NCBI GenBank assembly: GCA_046484325.1
Contig: JAWOJB010000003.1
Location: forward strand, 1-14,628
Reading direction: 5' to 3'
Source: JAWOJB01 sp046484325
GTDB lineage: Bacteria; Actinomycetota; Acidimicrobiia; Spongiisociales; ZC4RG35
Length of the DNA stretch: 14,628 nucleotides
Within the stretch, counting starts at the first letter, position 1. Every line of letters begins with the position of its first letter. The notes under the pieces are model-generated. The model was given only the letters and a program-made list of their open reading frames with translations, ran no database searches and had not been told where the DNA came from. The position numbers and the translations under genes are program-made. Below are positions 1 through 6,025 of this stretch, piece by piece.

Positions 1-294
1 GACGGATCGGTGCGTGCGTCCCTCGATCTTGCCGGACTCGGCGAGTATTTCGAGCTCGTGGTCGACTCCGAGGAGGTGGGGGTGAAGAAGCCCGACCCCG
101 GCATCTTCCACCTGACCCTCGGACGCCTCGGGGTTCGACCCGAGCACGCCTGGTACGTGGGGGACTCGGCCTTCCACGACCTGGGCGGGGCGAGGGCCGC
201 CGGGCTGGCGGAGGCCTGGCTGGTCGATCCGCTGGGTCTTCACGACGGCCCCGGGCGCATCGGATCGGTGGCAGAGCTGCCGAACCTGATCTGA
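1..294 (+). CDS. HAD-superfamily hydrolase, C-terminal part (5' end outside window)
   Basis: The reading frame is open from the first base and stops at TGA 292-294, giving 97 visible codons. The visible part matches the C-terminal half of a haloacid dehalogenase-like phosphatase. Near the left edge is DGS, probably the tail of motif II. Motif III follows as GVKKPDPGIF, with the conserved lysine at visible residues 29-30. Motif IV is YVGDSAFHDLGGARAAG, with the acidic residues that hold the catalytic Mg2+. Motif I, with the nucleophilic aspartate, must lie upstream of the window. Such proteins hydrolyse small phosphate esters in the cytoplasm; the substrate cannot be read from this fragment. 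A GTG at base 10 could be taken as a start, but motif II would then be cut off, so the gene is better read as partial. It runs convergently towards the ilvA-like gene. Confidence 0.85.
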   Translation, partial: DGSVRASLDLAGLGEYFELVVDSEEVGVKKPDPGIFHLTLGRLGVRPEHAWYVGDSAFHDLGGARAAGLAEAWLVDPLGLHDGPGRIGSVAELPNLI

Positions 295-299
295 TCCGC

Positions 300-341
300 A
301 TCGCGCCTCCGCCCCTCGAACCCGGAGGTGCCGGTCGCGAT
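300..341. terminator. Possible stem-loop between convergent genes
   Basis: ATCGCG (300-305) followed by CCTCCG (306-311) can pair with CGGAGG (323-328) and CGCGAT (336-341). This gives two six-base-pair stem segments, an 11-base loop and a seven-base bulge. It fills the 62-base gap between the hydrolase stop and the ilvA stop, where a shared terminator would be expected. No T-tract follows on either strand, so it is not a classical intrinsic terminator; the role is inferred from position only. Confidence 0.35.
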
Positions 342-356
342 CCGCGGAGGGTGGGG

Positions 357-1574
357 CTACGCCAGGAACTCCGCCAGCGCCTGCCGGATTCGATCGGTGT
401 GCTCGGGCCCACCGGCCTCGAAGGCGATGCTGATCTCCACCGTGCCGAACGGGAGGCCGAACCCCTCCCGGTGATGATCGACCTCGACCACGTTGCCGCC
501 CTCGCCGGCGATCGTCTCGAGTACGCCGGCCAACCGGCCCGGCTGATCGGGCACCCTCACCCGCAGCTCGGCGTACCGACCCGAGCCCTCCAGCCCGTGG
601 CGGACGTACTTGCCCAGCAGCAGCAGGTCGATGTTGCCGCCGGAGAGCACGACCACGATCGGCTCGGGGACCCCGGCCGGGATCAGGCCCTCGAGCAGCG
701 CCGCTACCCCCACCACCCCGGCAGGCTCGGTCGTCAGCTTGGCCCGCTCGAGCACGAGGGTCAGCGCCGCGGTGGTCTGGGCGTCGGTGACGGTGACGAA
801 GTCGTCGACGAGCGCCTCGACCATCTCGAACACGAGCTCGGAGGCGACGGTGACATTGATGCCGTCGGCGAGGGTCGGACGCACCGGGACGGTGACGGGG
901 CGCCCGGCCCGCCGGCTCTCGAGATACGTGGGAGCCACGTCGATCTCCACCCCGATCACGTGGGCCTGCGGCCGCAACGACTTCACCGCCAGGGCGGTGC
1001 CTGCCAGCAGTCCCCCACCGCCGGTCGGGATGATGACCGTGCCGACCTCTGGGAGTTGCTCGACGATCTCGAGGCCGAGCGTGCCCTGGCCCGCCACGAT
1101 CAACGGGTCGTCATAAGGGTGGATGAACCGATCGCCGGTGGTGTCGCTGTGGTCGAGAGCGGCGCTCACGGCCTCAGCCAGGCTGGTCCCCGTCAGGCGG
1201 ATCTCGGCCCCGTACTCCCGGGTGGCGTTCACCTTCGGGATGGGCGCGGTCTCGGGCATGAACACCGTGCAGGGGGATCCGGCGAACGCCGCCGCCAGGG
1301 CCACTCCCTGGGCGTGATTGCCTGCCGAGGCGGCGACCACCGGTTCGCCGGCGAGGCGGCTCACGACGTTGAGGGCGCCCCTGATCTTGAACGAGCCGGC
1401 CCGTTGCAGGCACTCCGCCTTGAGCCAGACCTCGCGCGCGGTGATCCGGGAGAACGAGTGGGATCGGGACAACGGGGTGGTGAAGACACGATCGTCGAAC
1501 CGATCGCGGGCGGCCCGGATGTCCTCGATCCGTGGCGGAATGAGCGTGCTGTCCGATTGGCGCGCCGTGCTCAC
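357..1574 (-). CDS. ilvA: Threonine ammonia-lyase (threonine dehydratase) with C-terminal ACT domain
   Basis: A PLP enzyme that converts threonine to 2-oxobutanoate and ammonia, feeding isoleucine synthesis or threonine breakdown. Counting from the GTG at 1574, the protein has 405 residues. The fold-type II core carries AGSFKIRGA, with the PLP lysine at residue 63, SAGNHAQG at 83-90, the glycine-rich phosphate loop GGGGL at 185-189 and SGGN at 311-314. A single ACT domain, a likely amino-acid-sensing module, occupies about 334-405. One ACT-like domain and this length match the shorter IlvA/TdcB type rather than the long E. coli IlvA with its larger regulatory region. An ATG four codons upstream (1584-1586) is possible. 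I prefer GTG 1574 because TATGCT lies exactly seven bases before it, as in the other leaderless starts here. The gene is divergent from rplM. A role in serine deamination cannot be excluded. Confidence 0.92.
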   Translation of the reverse strand: MSTARQSDSTLIPPRIEDIRAARDRFDDRVFTTPLSRSHSFSRITAREVWLKAECLQRAGSFKIRGALNVVSRLAGEPVVAASAGNHAQGVALAAAFAGSPCTVFMPETAPIPKVNATREYGAEIRLTGTSLAEAVSAALDHSDTTGDRFIHPYDDPLIVAGQGTLGLEIVEQLPEVGTVIIPTGGGGLLAGTALAVKSLRPQAHVIGVEIDVAPTYLESRRAGRPVTVPVRPTLADGINVTVASELVFEMVEALVDDFVTVTDAQTTAALTLVLERAKLTTEPAGVVGVAALLEGLIPAGVPEPIVVVLSGGNIDLLLLGKYVRHGLEGSGRYAELRVRVPDQPGRLAGVLETIAGEGGNVVEVDHHREGFGLPFGTVEISIAFEAGGPEHTDRIRQALAEFLA

Positions 1575-1586
1575 CTGGCGTAGCAT
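1557..1586 (+). promoter_or_regulatory. Putative promoter for rplM-rpsI-glmM
   Basis: TTGGCG (1557-1562) and TAGCAT (1581-1586), separated by 18 bases, resemble a primary-sigma -35/-10 pair pointing towards rplM. Transcription would start near 1593 and leave a leader of about 100 bases. The -10 box overlaps the minus-strand -10 of ilvA: together they read TAGCATA, so the two promoters would be back to back on the same few bases. This is based on sequence only. Confidence 0.45.
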
Positions 1587-1587
1587 A
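1574..1587 (-). promoter_or_regulatory. Putative leaderless promoter of ilvA (-10 box to start)
   Basis: On the minus strand TATGCT (1587-1582) is followed by seven bases and then GTG at 1574, so transcription would begin at the start codon itself. The same TANNNT-N7-RTG arrangement precedes acpS, nnr and the uracil-DNA glycosylase gene. I see no convincing -35 hexamer. If this is right, the upstream ATG at 1586 lies inside the -10 box and cannot be the start. Confidence 0.6.
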
Positions 1588-1644
1588 CGGCGGCCCCCGG
1601 TGCGGAGCCCTGTTTCCCACCGTCCCCCAGATCGTCCTCCAGAA

Positions 1645-1686
1645 CCAGGCCCTCGACCAGGCCCCAGGCCCTCGACGCCGCCGAGG
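1645..1686 (+). promoter_or_regulatory. rplM leader: 13-base direct repeat and Shine-Dalgarno-masking hairpin
   Basis: CCAGGCCCTCGAC occurs at 1645-1657 and again at 1664-1676. The second copy contains CCTCG (1670-1674), which can pair with CGAGG (1682-1686) across a seven-base loop. CGAGG includes the Shine-Dalgarno of rplM (GAGG, seven bases before ATG 1694). The first copy offers an alternative CCTCG at 1651-1655. Leader control of L13 genes is known in some bacteria; whether this leader binds L13 is a guess. Confidence 0.35.
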
Positions 1687-1693
1687 ATCCCTT

Positions 1694-2155
1694 ATGAGCG
1701 CATTCAAGACCTTCTCGCCGAAGCCGGCCGATCTCACCTCGACCTGGTGGGTCGTGGACGCGGCCGACCTGCCGCTCGGCCGCCTCGCCTCCGAGGTGGC
1801 CCAGGTCATCCGTGGCAAGCACAAGCCGACGTACGCACCCCACGTCGACGGGGGCGACTACGTGGTGGTCGTCAACGCCGAGAAGGTGGCGGTGGCCTCG
1901 TCGAAGAGCCAGGAGAAGATCTACTACCGCCACTCGGGCTACCCGGGCGGGCTCAAGGCCGAGTCGTTCGAGTCGCTCAGGGCCCGCCGGCCGGAGGTCA
2001 TCCTCGAGCGGGCCGTGCGCGGCATGCTGCCCAAGAACCGGCTGGGTCGCCACATGGCCCGCAAGCTCAAGGTGTACGCGGGCCCCGACCATCCCCACGC
2101 AGCCCAGCAGCCGCAGCCGCTGCAGTTTCCGTCGATCCGAAAGGTGGAGCTCTGA
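1694..2155 (+). CDS. rplM: Large-subunit ribosomal protein L13 (uL13)
   Basis: A structural protein of the 50S subunit that binds 23S rRNA early in assembly. The 153 residues match the family in length and show its hallmarks in order: WWVVDAADLPLGRLAS near residues 18-33, KHKPTYAPHVDGGD near 42-55, RHSGYPGGLK, RAVRGMLPKNRLGR and the C-terminal LKVYAGPDHPHAAQQP. ATG 1694 is chosen because GAGG at 1683-1686 stands seven bases upstream and the family N-terminus fits. The stop TGA shares its A with the ATG of rpsI, so the two genes are translationally coupled, as in most bacteria. The leader upstream contains a hairpin that could cover the ribosome binding site. Confidence 0.98.
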   Translation: MSAFKTFSPKPADLTSTWWVVDAADLPLGRLASEVAQVIRGKHKPTYAPHVDGGDYVVVVNAEKVAVASSKSQEKIYYRHSGYPGGLKAESFESLRARRPEVILERAVRGMLPKNRLGRHMARKLKVYAGPDHPHAAQQPQPLQFPSIRKVEL

Positions 2156-2547
2156 TGCCGAAGCCCCTCGTCCAGGCCACCGGCCGCCGCAAGGAGGCCG
2201 TCGCCCGGGTCCGTCTCCGCGACGGCAGCGGGCAGGTGACCCTGAACGGTCGCTCCATCGAGAACTACTTCCCGACCATGGCCTCCCGCCTCCGGGTGCT
2301 CGAGCCCCTCCAGATCACCCAGACCGTGGGCCGGTTCGACGTCGACGCGACGTTGGAGGGCGGTGGCCGCTCGGGCCAGGCCGACGCCCTTCGCCTCGGC
2401 ATCTCGCGGGCACTCGTCGAGCTCGACCCGGAGCTCCGCCCGGTCCTCAAAAAGGCCGGGTTCCTGACCCGCGACGCCCGGGTCGTCGAGCGCAAGAAGT
2501 ACGGGCTGCGCAAGGCCCGCCGGGCCCCGCAGTACACCAAGCGTTGA
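2155..2547 (+). CDS. rpsI: Small-subunit ribosomal protein S9 (uS9)
   Basis: A 30S subunit protein whose basic C-terminal tail reaches the P-site tRNA. It has 130 residues, with the family signature GGGRSGQADALRLGISRAL at about 70-88 and the typical end RRAPQYTKR, whose final Lys-Arg is the tRNA-contacting tail. ATG 2155 uses the A of the rplM stop codon; GGTGGAG a few bases upstream can serve as ribosome binding site. The final arginine codon and TGA overlap a TTG that is the probable glmM start. It sits in the usual rplM-rpsI pair, with glmM downstream as in many Actinomycetota. Confidence 0.98.
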   Translation: MPKPLVQATGRRKEAVARVRLRDGSGQVTLNGRSIENYFPTMASRLRVLEPLQITQTVGRFDVDATLEGGGRSGQADALRLGISRALVELDPELRPVLKKAGFLTRDARVVERKKYGLRKARRAPQYTKR

Positions 2548-3908
2548 CGCTCTCGGACCGTCTCGGGTCGCCGCTCCTCAGGAACGGCGAGCGGCTGTTC
2601 GGCACCGACGGCATCCGGGGCGTCGCCAACACCCAGCTCACCGCCGAACTGGCCCTCGAGCTCGGTCGTGCCGCCGGGTCGTTGCTCACCACCGGACCGG
2701 TGCTGGTCGGGAGGGACACCCGTCGTTCCGGCGAGATGCTCTCCGCCTCGCTCCAGGCCGGTTTCCAGTCAGCCGGCATCGACACGGTCGACGCCGGGGT
2801 GCTCCCTTCGGGGGGGATCAGCCAGCTCACGGCCGGCGGGAGCGCCACGATGGGGGCGATCGTCAGCGCTTCGCACAACCCCGCCGAGGACAATGGCATC
2901 AAGTTGCTCGCCGCCGACGGCACCAAGCTCGCCGACGCGCGCGAGGACGAGATCGAACGTCGGCTTCGCAACGGCTCGCGCACGATTCCGCTCGGCGCCG
3001 GCGTGGGGACCCGCTTCCCCCTGCCCGACGCCACCGAGCAGTACGTCGGGCATCTGGCCCGGGATGCCGAGTACCGGTTTCGGGGGATCTCGGTGGTGCT
3101 CGACTGTGCCAACGGCGCCGCCTACCGGGCCGCCCCGGCGCTCTTCGACCGGCTCGGCGCCGATGTCGAGGTGCTGGCGGCCGACCCCGATGGGACGAAC
3201 ATCAACCTGGGATGTGGCTCGACCCACCCCGAGTTCGTGACTGCCCGGTCCGCCGGCCGGGTCGGCCTGGCCTTCGACGGCGACGCCGACCGGCTGGTGG
3301 CCGTCGACGAGATCGGGGAGATCGTCGACGGCGATGCGATCATGGCCATCGTCGCCCGCCACTGGAAGGCGGCCGGCCGGCTCACGGGGGACATGGTGGT
3401 GGCGACCGTCATGTCGAATCTGGGCTTCCGCAAGTCGATGGACGAGGCGGGGATCAGGGTCGTCGAGACCCGGGTGGGCGACCGGTACGTGCTCGAGGCG
3501 ATGCGAGAGCACCGGGCCGTGCTCGGTGGCGAGCAGTCCGGGCACATCATCTTTCTCGACCGGGGCAGGACCGGCGACGGCCTCCTCACGGCGGTCCGCC
3601 TGCTCGAAGTGATGGCCGGGACCGGCAAGCCCCTGGCCGAGCTGCGCGCCGCGGCCATGAGGTCGTATCCCCAGGTGCTCCACAACGTGCGGGTGGCGGC
3701 TCGCGACCGCCTCGCCACCGCCGGGGCGGTGTGGGACGCCGTCGAGGAGGTCGAGCGATCGCTGGGGGCGGACGGGCGGGTGCTGGTGCGGGCCTCGGGG
3801 ACCGAGCCGCTCGTCCGGGTCATGGTCGAAGCCTCTACCGACGGCGAGGCCAGGAGGTACGCTGAGGCCCTCGCCGACGTGGTGAGCCGCGAATTGGGAG
3901 AGGGGTGA
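2544..3908 (+). CDS. glmM: Phosphoglucosamine mutase
   Basis: Converts glucosamine-6-phosphate to glucosamine-1-phosphate, the step after GlmS on the way to UDP-GlcNAc for peptidoglycan. Counted from TTG 2544 the protein has 454 residues. It shows FGTDGIRG at 19-26, the active-site phosphoserine loop SASHNP with the phosphorylated serine at 110, the Mg2+-binding DGDADR at 245-250, the sugar-binding GGEQSGH at 328-334 and the phosphate-binding RASGTEPLVRVMVE at 416-429. All key residues are present. The start is the weak point: TTG 2544 overlaps the rpsI stop (TTGA) and would be coupled, but there is no clear Shine-Dalgarno. The next in-frame candidate, CTG 2595 just before TTCGGCACC, would place FGTDG at the very N-terminus as in most relatives. 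No ATG or GTG is available in this stretch. Confidence 0.95.
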   Translation: MTLSDRLGSPLLRNGERLFGTDGIRGVANTQLTAELALELGRAAGSLLTTGPVLVGRDTRRSGEMLSASLQAGFQSAGIDTVDAGVLPSGGISQLTAGGSATMGAIVSASHNPAEDNGIKLLAADGTKLADAREDEIERRLRNGSRTIPLGAGVGTRFPLPDATEQYVGHLARDAEYRFRGISVVLDCANGAAYRAAPALFDRLGADVEVLAADPDGTNINLGCGSTHPEFVTARSAGRVGLAFDGDADRLVAVDEIGEIVDGDAIMAIVARHWKAAGRLTGDMVVATVMSNLGFRKSMDEAGIRVVETRVGDRYVLEAMREHRAVLGGEQSGHIIFLDRGRTGDGLLTAVRLLEVMAGTGKPLAELRAAAMRSYPQVLHNVRVAARDRLATAGAVWDAVEEVERSLGADGRVLVRASGTEPLVRVMVEASTDGEARRYAEALADVVSRELGEG

Positions 3909-3951
3909 GAACCAGACCCGAGACGGAGCAATCGGCCGAGGCGAACCAGAC

Positions 3952-4094
3952 AGCGCCAGACCCGGCTCGACGCCGGGTGACGAGGAGGAAGGTCATCGAA
4001 GAGTTCGGCGGATGCCTTCCCGGCCCTCCACGGTCGTGACGCGAGGGAGGAAAACCCGGGCGTGAGCCCGGAACAGAGGCCCCGCGAGGTGGAG
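3952..4094 (+). ncRNA. glmS ribozyme (glucosamine-6-phosphate-activated self-cleaving RNA)
   Basis: The sequence follows the known glmS ribozyme core from end to end. AGCGCCAGAC (3952-3961) contains the cleavage site, expected between A3952 and G3953. P1 is ACCCGGC/GCCGGGT (3960-3966/3972-3978). Then come GACGAGG (3979-3985), ATCGAA (3995-4000) and TTCGGCGGATGCC (4004-4016), with GGAAGG (3987-3992) pairing CCTTCC (4015-4020). CGCC (3954-3957) can pair with GGCG (4007-4010), closing the core pseudoknot. P3 is CTCCAC/GTGGAG (4026-4031/4089-4094). The P3.1 pseudoknot is CGGCC/GGTCG (4021-4025/4032-4036, one G-U). P4 carries GGG/CCC (4045-4047/4080-4082) and CCGGGC-GTGA-GCCCGG (4056-4071), flanked by GGAAAACC and GGAACAGAG. 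It lies 90 bases before glmS, the normal position. In known examples GlcN6P acts as cofactor for self-cleavage and lowers glmS expression. Confidence 0.93.
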
Positions 4095-4136
4095 CCGGCC
4101 ATGCCGGCGGGACCAGAGGTCCCATCGCCGATTCGG

Positions 4137-4176
4137 CCTCCCAGGTGGCGTCCAGGCGACGCCGTGAACCAGGAGG
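4137..4176 (+). promoter_or_regulatory. Hairpin that can sequester the glmS Shine-Dalgarno
   Basis: CCTCC (4137-4141) can pair with GGAGG (4172-4176), the core of the glmS ribosome binding site. Inside it GGT (4144-4146) pairs with ACC (4168-4170) and GGCGTC (4147-4152) with GACGCC (4158-4163), closing a five-base loop. The result is a 14-pair interrupted stem directly downstream of the ribozyme. A separate small hairpin, GGGACC/GGTCCC (4109-4114/4118-4123), lies between the two. The pairing is read from the sequence; any regulatory effect is inference. Confidence 0.5.
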
Positions 4177-4184
4177 ATTCCATC

Positions 4185-6014
4185 ATGTGCGGCATCGTTG
4201 GTTACGTCGGCACGCGCCCGGCGATCGACATTCTCATTCCCGGGCTCGAGCGCCTCGAGTATCGGGGCTACGACTCGGCCGGGCTGGCCGTCTACCAGGA
4301 CGGGGCGCTTTCGACCGTCAAGCGGGCCGGCCGGATCGCCGATCTGGAGCGGGCGGTCGAGGTGGCGTCGCCGGCCACCGGTACGGCCGGGATCGGTCAC
4401 ACCCGGTGGGCGACCCACGGGGCACCCACGACCGCCAATGCCCACCCCCACCGCGACTGCACGGGCTCGGTCGTCGTCGTTCACAACGGGATCATCGAGA
4501 ACTGGTCCGAGCTCAAGCGGGAGCTGGCCCAGCGGGGCCATGCGTTCGCGTCCGACACCGACACCGAGGTCGTGGCCCACCTCGTCGAGGAGATGGCCGA
4601 CCGTCCGTTGGCCGAGGCGGTGCGGGAGGTCATGCGCCGGGCCGAGGGGGCGATGGCGCTGGCGGTGATGCGGGTCGGCTCGCCAGACCTCATCGTGGGA
4701 GCCCGGCGCGGGAGCCCGCTGGTGGTCGGGCTCGGCGACGGCGAGAACTTCCTGGCGTCCGACATCCCGGCGTTTCTCGAGCACACCCGTCGCATGCTCG
4801 TCGTGGACGACGACCGGGTGGTCGAGGTCCGGGGCGATGGAGTCACCGTCACCGACCTCGAGGGTCAGGTCGTCGACCCGCCTGAGCGGCTCGTCCAGTG
4901 GGACCTGGAGGCGGCCGAGAAGGGCGGCTATCCGACGTTCATGCTCAAGGAGATCCACGAGCAGCCCCAGGCGATCGCCGACACCCTGCGGGGCCGGGTC
5001 GACGAGGTGGGCCTCGTCCGGCTGCGCGAGCTCGAGGTGCCGGACCGGATGCTGCGCATGATCGACAAGGTCTTCGTGATCGCATGCGGCACCTCGTACC
5101 ACGCCGCCCTCATGGCCAAGTACGCCATCGAACGGTGGACCCGGCTCCCGGTCGAGATCGACATCGCCTCGGAGTTCCGCTACCGGGACCCCGTCCTCGA
5201 CGGGCGATCGCTCGTGATCGGGATCAGCCAGTCGGGCGAGACCGTCGACACCCTCGCGGCCATCCGCTACGCCCGCGCCCAGGGCTCGGTGGTGATCGGC
5301 GTCTCGAACGTGGTCGACTCGGCGCTGGCCAGGGAGAGCGACGCCGTGCTCTACACGAGGGCCGGCCCCGAGATCGGCGTGGCCGCCACCAAGACCTTCA
5401 CCACCCAGCTGGTCGCCATGCAGCTCCTCGGCCTCCACCTGGCCAGGGTGCGGGGCTCCCTCGACAACGGGAGCATCGAGCACCTGGTCTCCGAGCTCAT
5501 GGGACTGCCCGAGCGCGTGGAGAAGGTGCTGACGCTCGACGACACGATTCGCGGATACGCCGAGGAGTGGAAGGACGTGCGCGACTACTTCTTCCTCGGG
5601 CGCTCCGGCGACTTCCCGGTGGCGATGGAGGGGGCGCTCAAGCTCAAGGAGATCGCCTACGTGCGGGCGGAGGGGTACCCGGCGGGGGAGATGAAGCACG
5701 GGCCGATCGCCCTCATCGAGCCAGGGGTCGTGGTGGTGGGCGTGGCGACCGACACCCACATCCGGGCCAAGACGCTCTCCAACATCGAGGAGATGCGAGC
5801 CCGCGGCGCCACCATCTTCATGGTCGTCGAGGAGGGCGACGAGGCCTCGGCGGCCGTCGCCGACCGGGTGGTGGCCGTCCCCGAGGCGCCCGACCTCATC
5901 TGCACCGTCACCGCGGTGGTGCCCCTCCAGTTGCTGGCCTATCACGTCGCCACCGCCCGGGGGCTCGACGTCGACAAGCCCCGCAACCTGGCGAAGACCG
6001 TCACCGTGGAGTGA
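4185..6014 (+). CDS. glmS: Glutamine--fructose-6-phosphate aminotransferase (isomerizing)
   Basis: Makes glucosamine-6-phosphate from fructose-6-phosphate and glutamine, the committed step of amino-sugar synthesis. The protein has 609 residues, the usual length. Cys2, exposed after removal of Met1, is the glutaminase nucleophile (MCGIVGY); EYRGYDSAG and GHTRWATHG belong to the class II glutaminase domain (about 1-230). Two SIS sugar-isomerase domains follow, the first containing ACGTSYHAALMAKY and SQSGET, the second FLGRSGDFPVAMEGALKLKE and EMKHGPIALI. The C-terminus DKPRNLAKTVTVE is canonical. ATG 4185 is fixed by the need for Cys at position 2 and by AGGAGG (4171-4176) eight bases upstream. 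The frame stays open further upstream, but that stretch is leader RNA. A glmS ribozyme precedes the gene. The cyclase-fusion gene starts 12 bases after the stop. Confidence 0.98.
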   Translation: MCGIVGYVGTRPAIDILIPGLERLEYRGYDSAGLAVYQDGALSTVKRAGRIADLERAVEVASPATGTAGIGHTRWATHGAPTTANAHPHRDCTGSVVVVHNGIIENWSELKRELAQRGHAFASDTDTEVVAHLVEEMADRPLAEAVREVMRRAEGAMALAVMRVGSPDLIVGARRGSPLVVGLGDGENFLASDIPAFLEHTRRMLVVDDDRVVEVRGDGVTVTDLEGQVVDPPERLVQWDLEAAEKGGYPTFMLKEIHEQPQAIADTLRGRVDEVGLVRLRELEVPDRMLRMIDKVFVIACGTSYHAALMAKYAIERWTRLPVEIDIASEFRYRDPVLDGRSLVIGISQSGETVDTLAAIRYARAQGSVVIGVSNVVDSALARESDAVLYTRAGPEIGVAATKTFTTQLVAMQLLGLHLARVRGSLDNGSIEHLVSELMGLPERVEKVLTLDDTIRGYAEEWKDVRDYFFLGRSGDFPVAMEGALKLKEIAYVRAEGYPAGEMKHGPIALIEPGVVVVGVATDTHIRAKTLSNIEEMRARGATIFMVVEEGDEASAAVADRVVAVPEAPDLICTVTAVVPLQLLAYHVATARGLDVDKPRNLAKTVTVE

Positions 6015-6025
6015 GGAGGGACGAG

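Noticed and set aside
351..1583. Plus-strand open frame of 410 codons opposite ilvA
   Set aside because: Composition resembles an antisense shadow, and the minus strand encodes a complete threonine ammonia-lyase.
3909..3961. Repeated GAACCAGAC (3909-3917, 3943-3951) and a third CCAGAC
   Set aside because: Short and imperfectly spaced; the third copy belongs to the conserved ribozyme core. Probably chance.
3952..4100. Reading the structured glmM-glmS interval as RNase P RNA or SRP RNA
   Set aside because: Fragments such as GAGGAAGGTC recall these RNAs, but their other conserved segments are missing, while the glmS ribozyme order and pairing match throughout.
4022..4100. GGCC (4022-4025) pairing with GGCC (4097-4100) as an outer P3 extension
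   Set aside because: The 5' strand is better used in the P3.1 pseudoknot with GGTCG 4032-4036, as in known glmS ribozymes.
4062..4184. In-frame extension of glmS upstream to an earlier GTG
   Set aside because: GlmS needs Cys directly after the initiator Met, and this stretch overlaps the ribozyme and leader hairpins.
3993..5945. Long open minus-strand frame opposite glmS (650 codons)
   Set aside because: High GC opens long antisense frames. The translation is rich in His, Asp, Gly and Arg without any recognisable domain, while the plus strand encodes an unmistakable GlmS.
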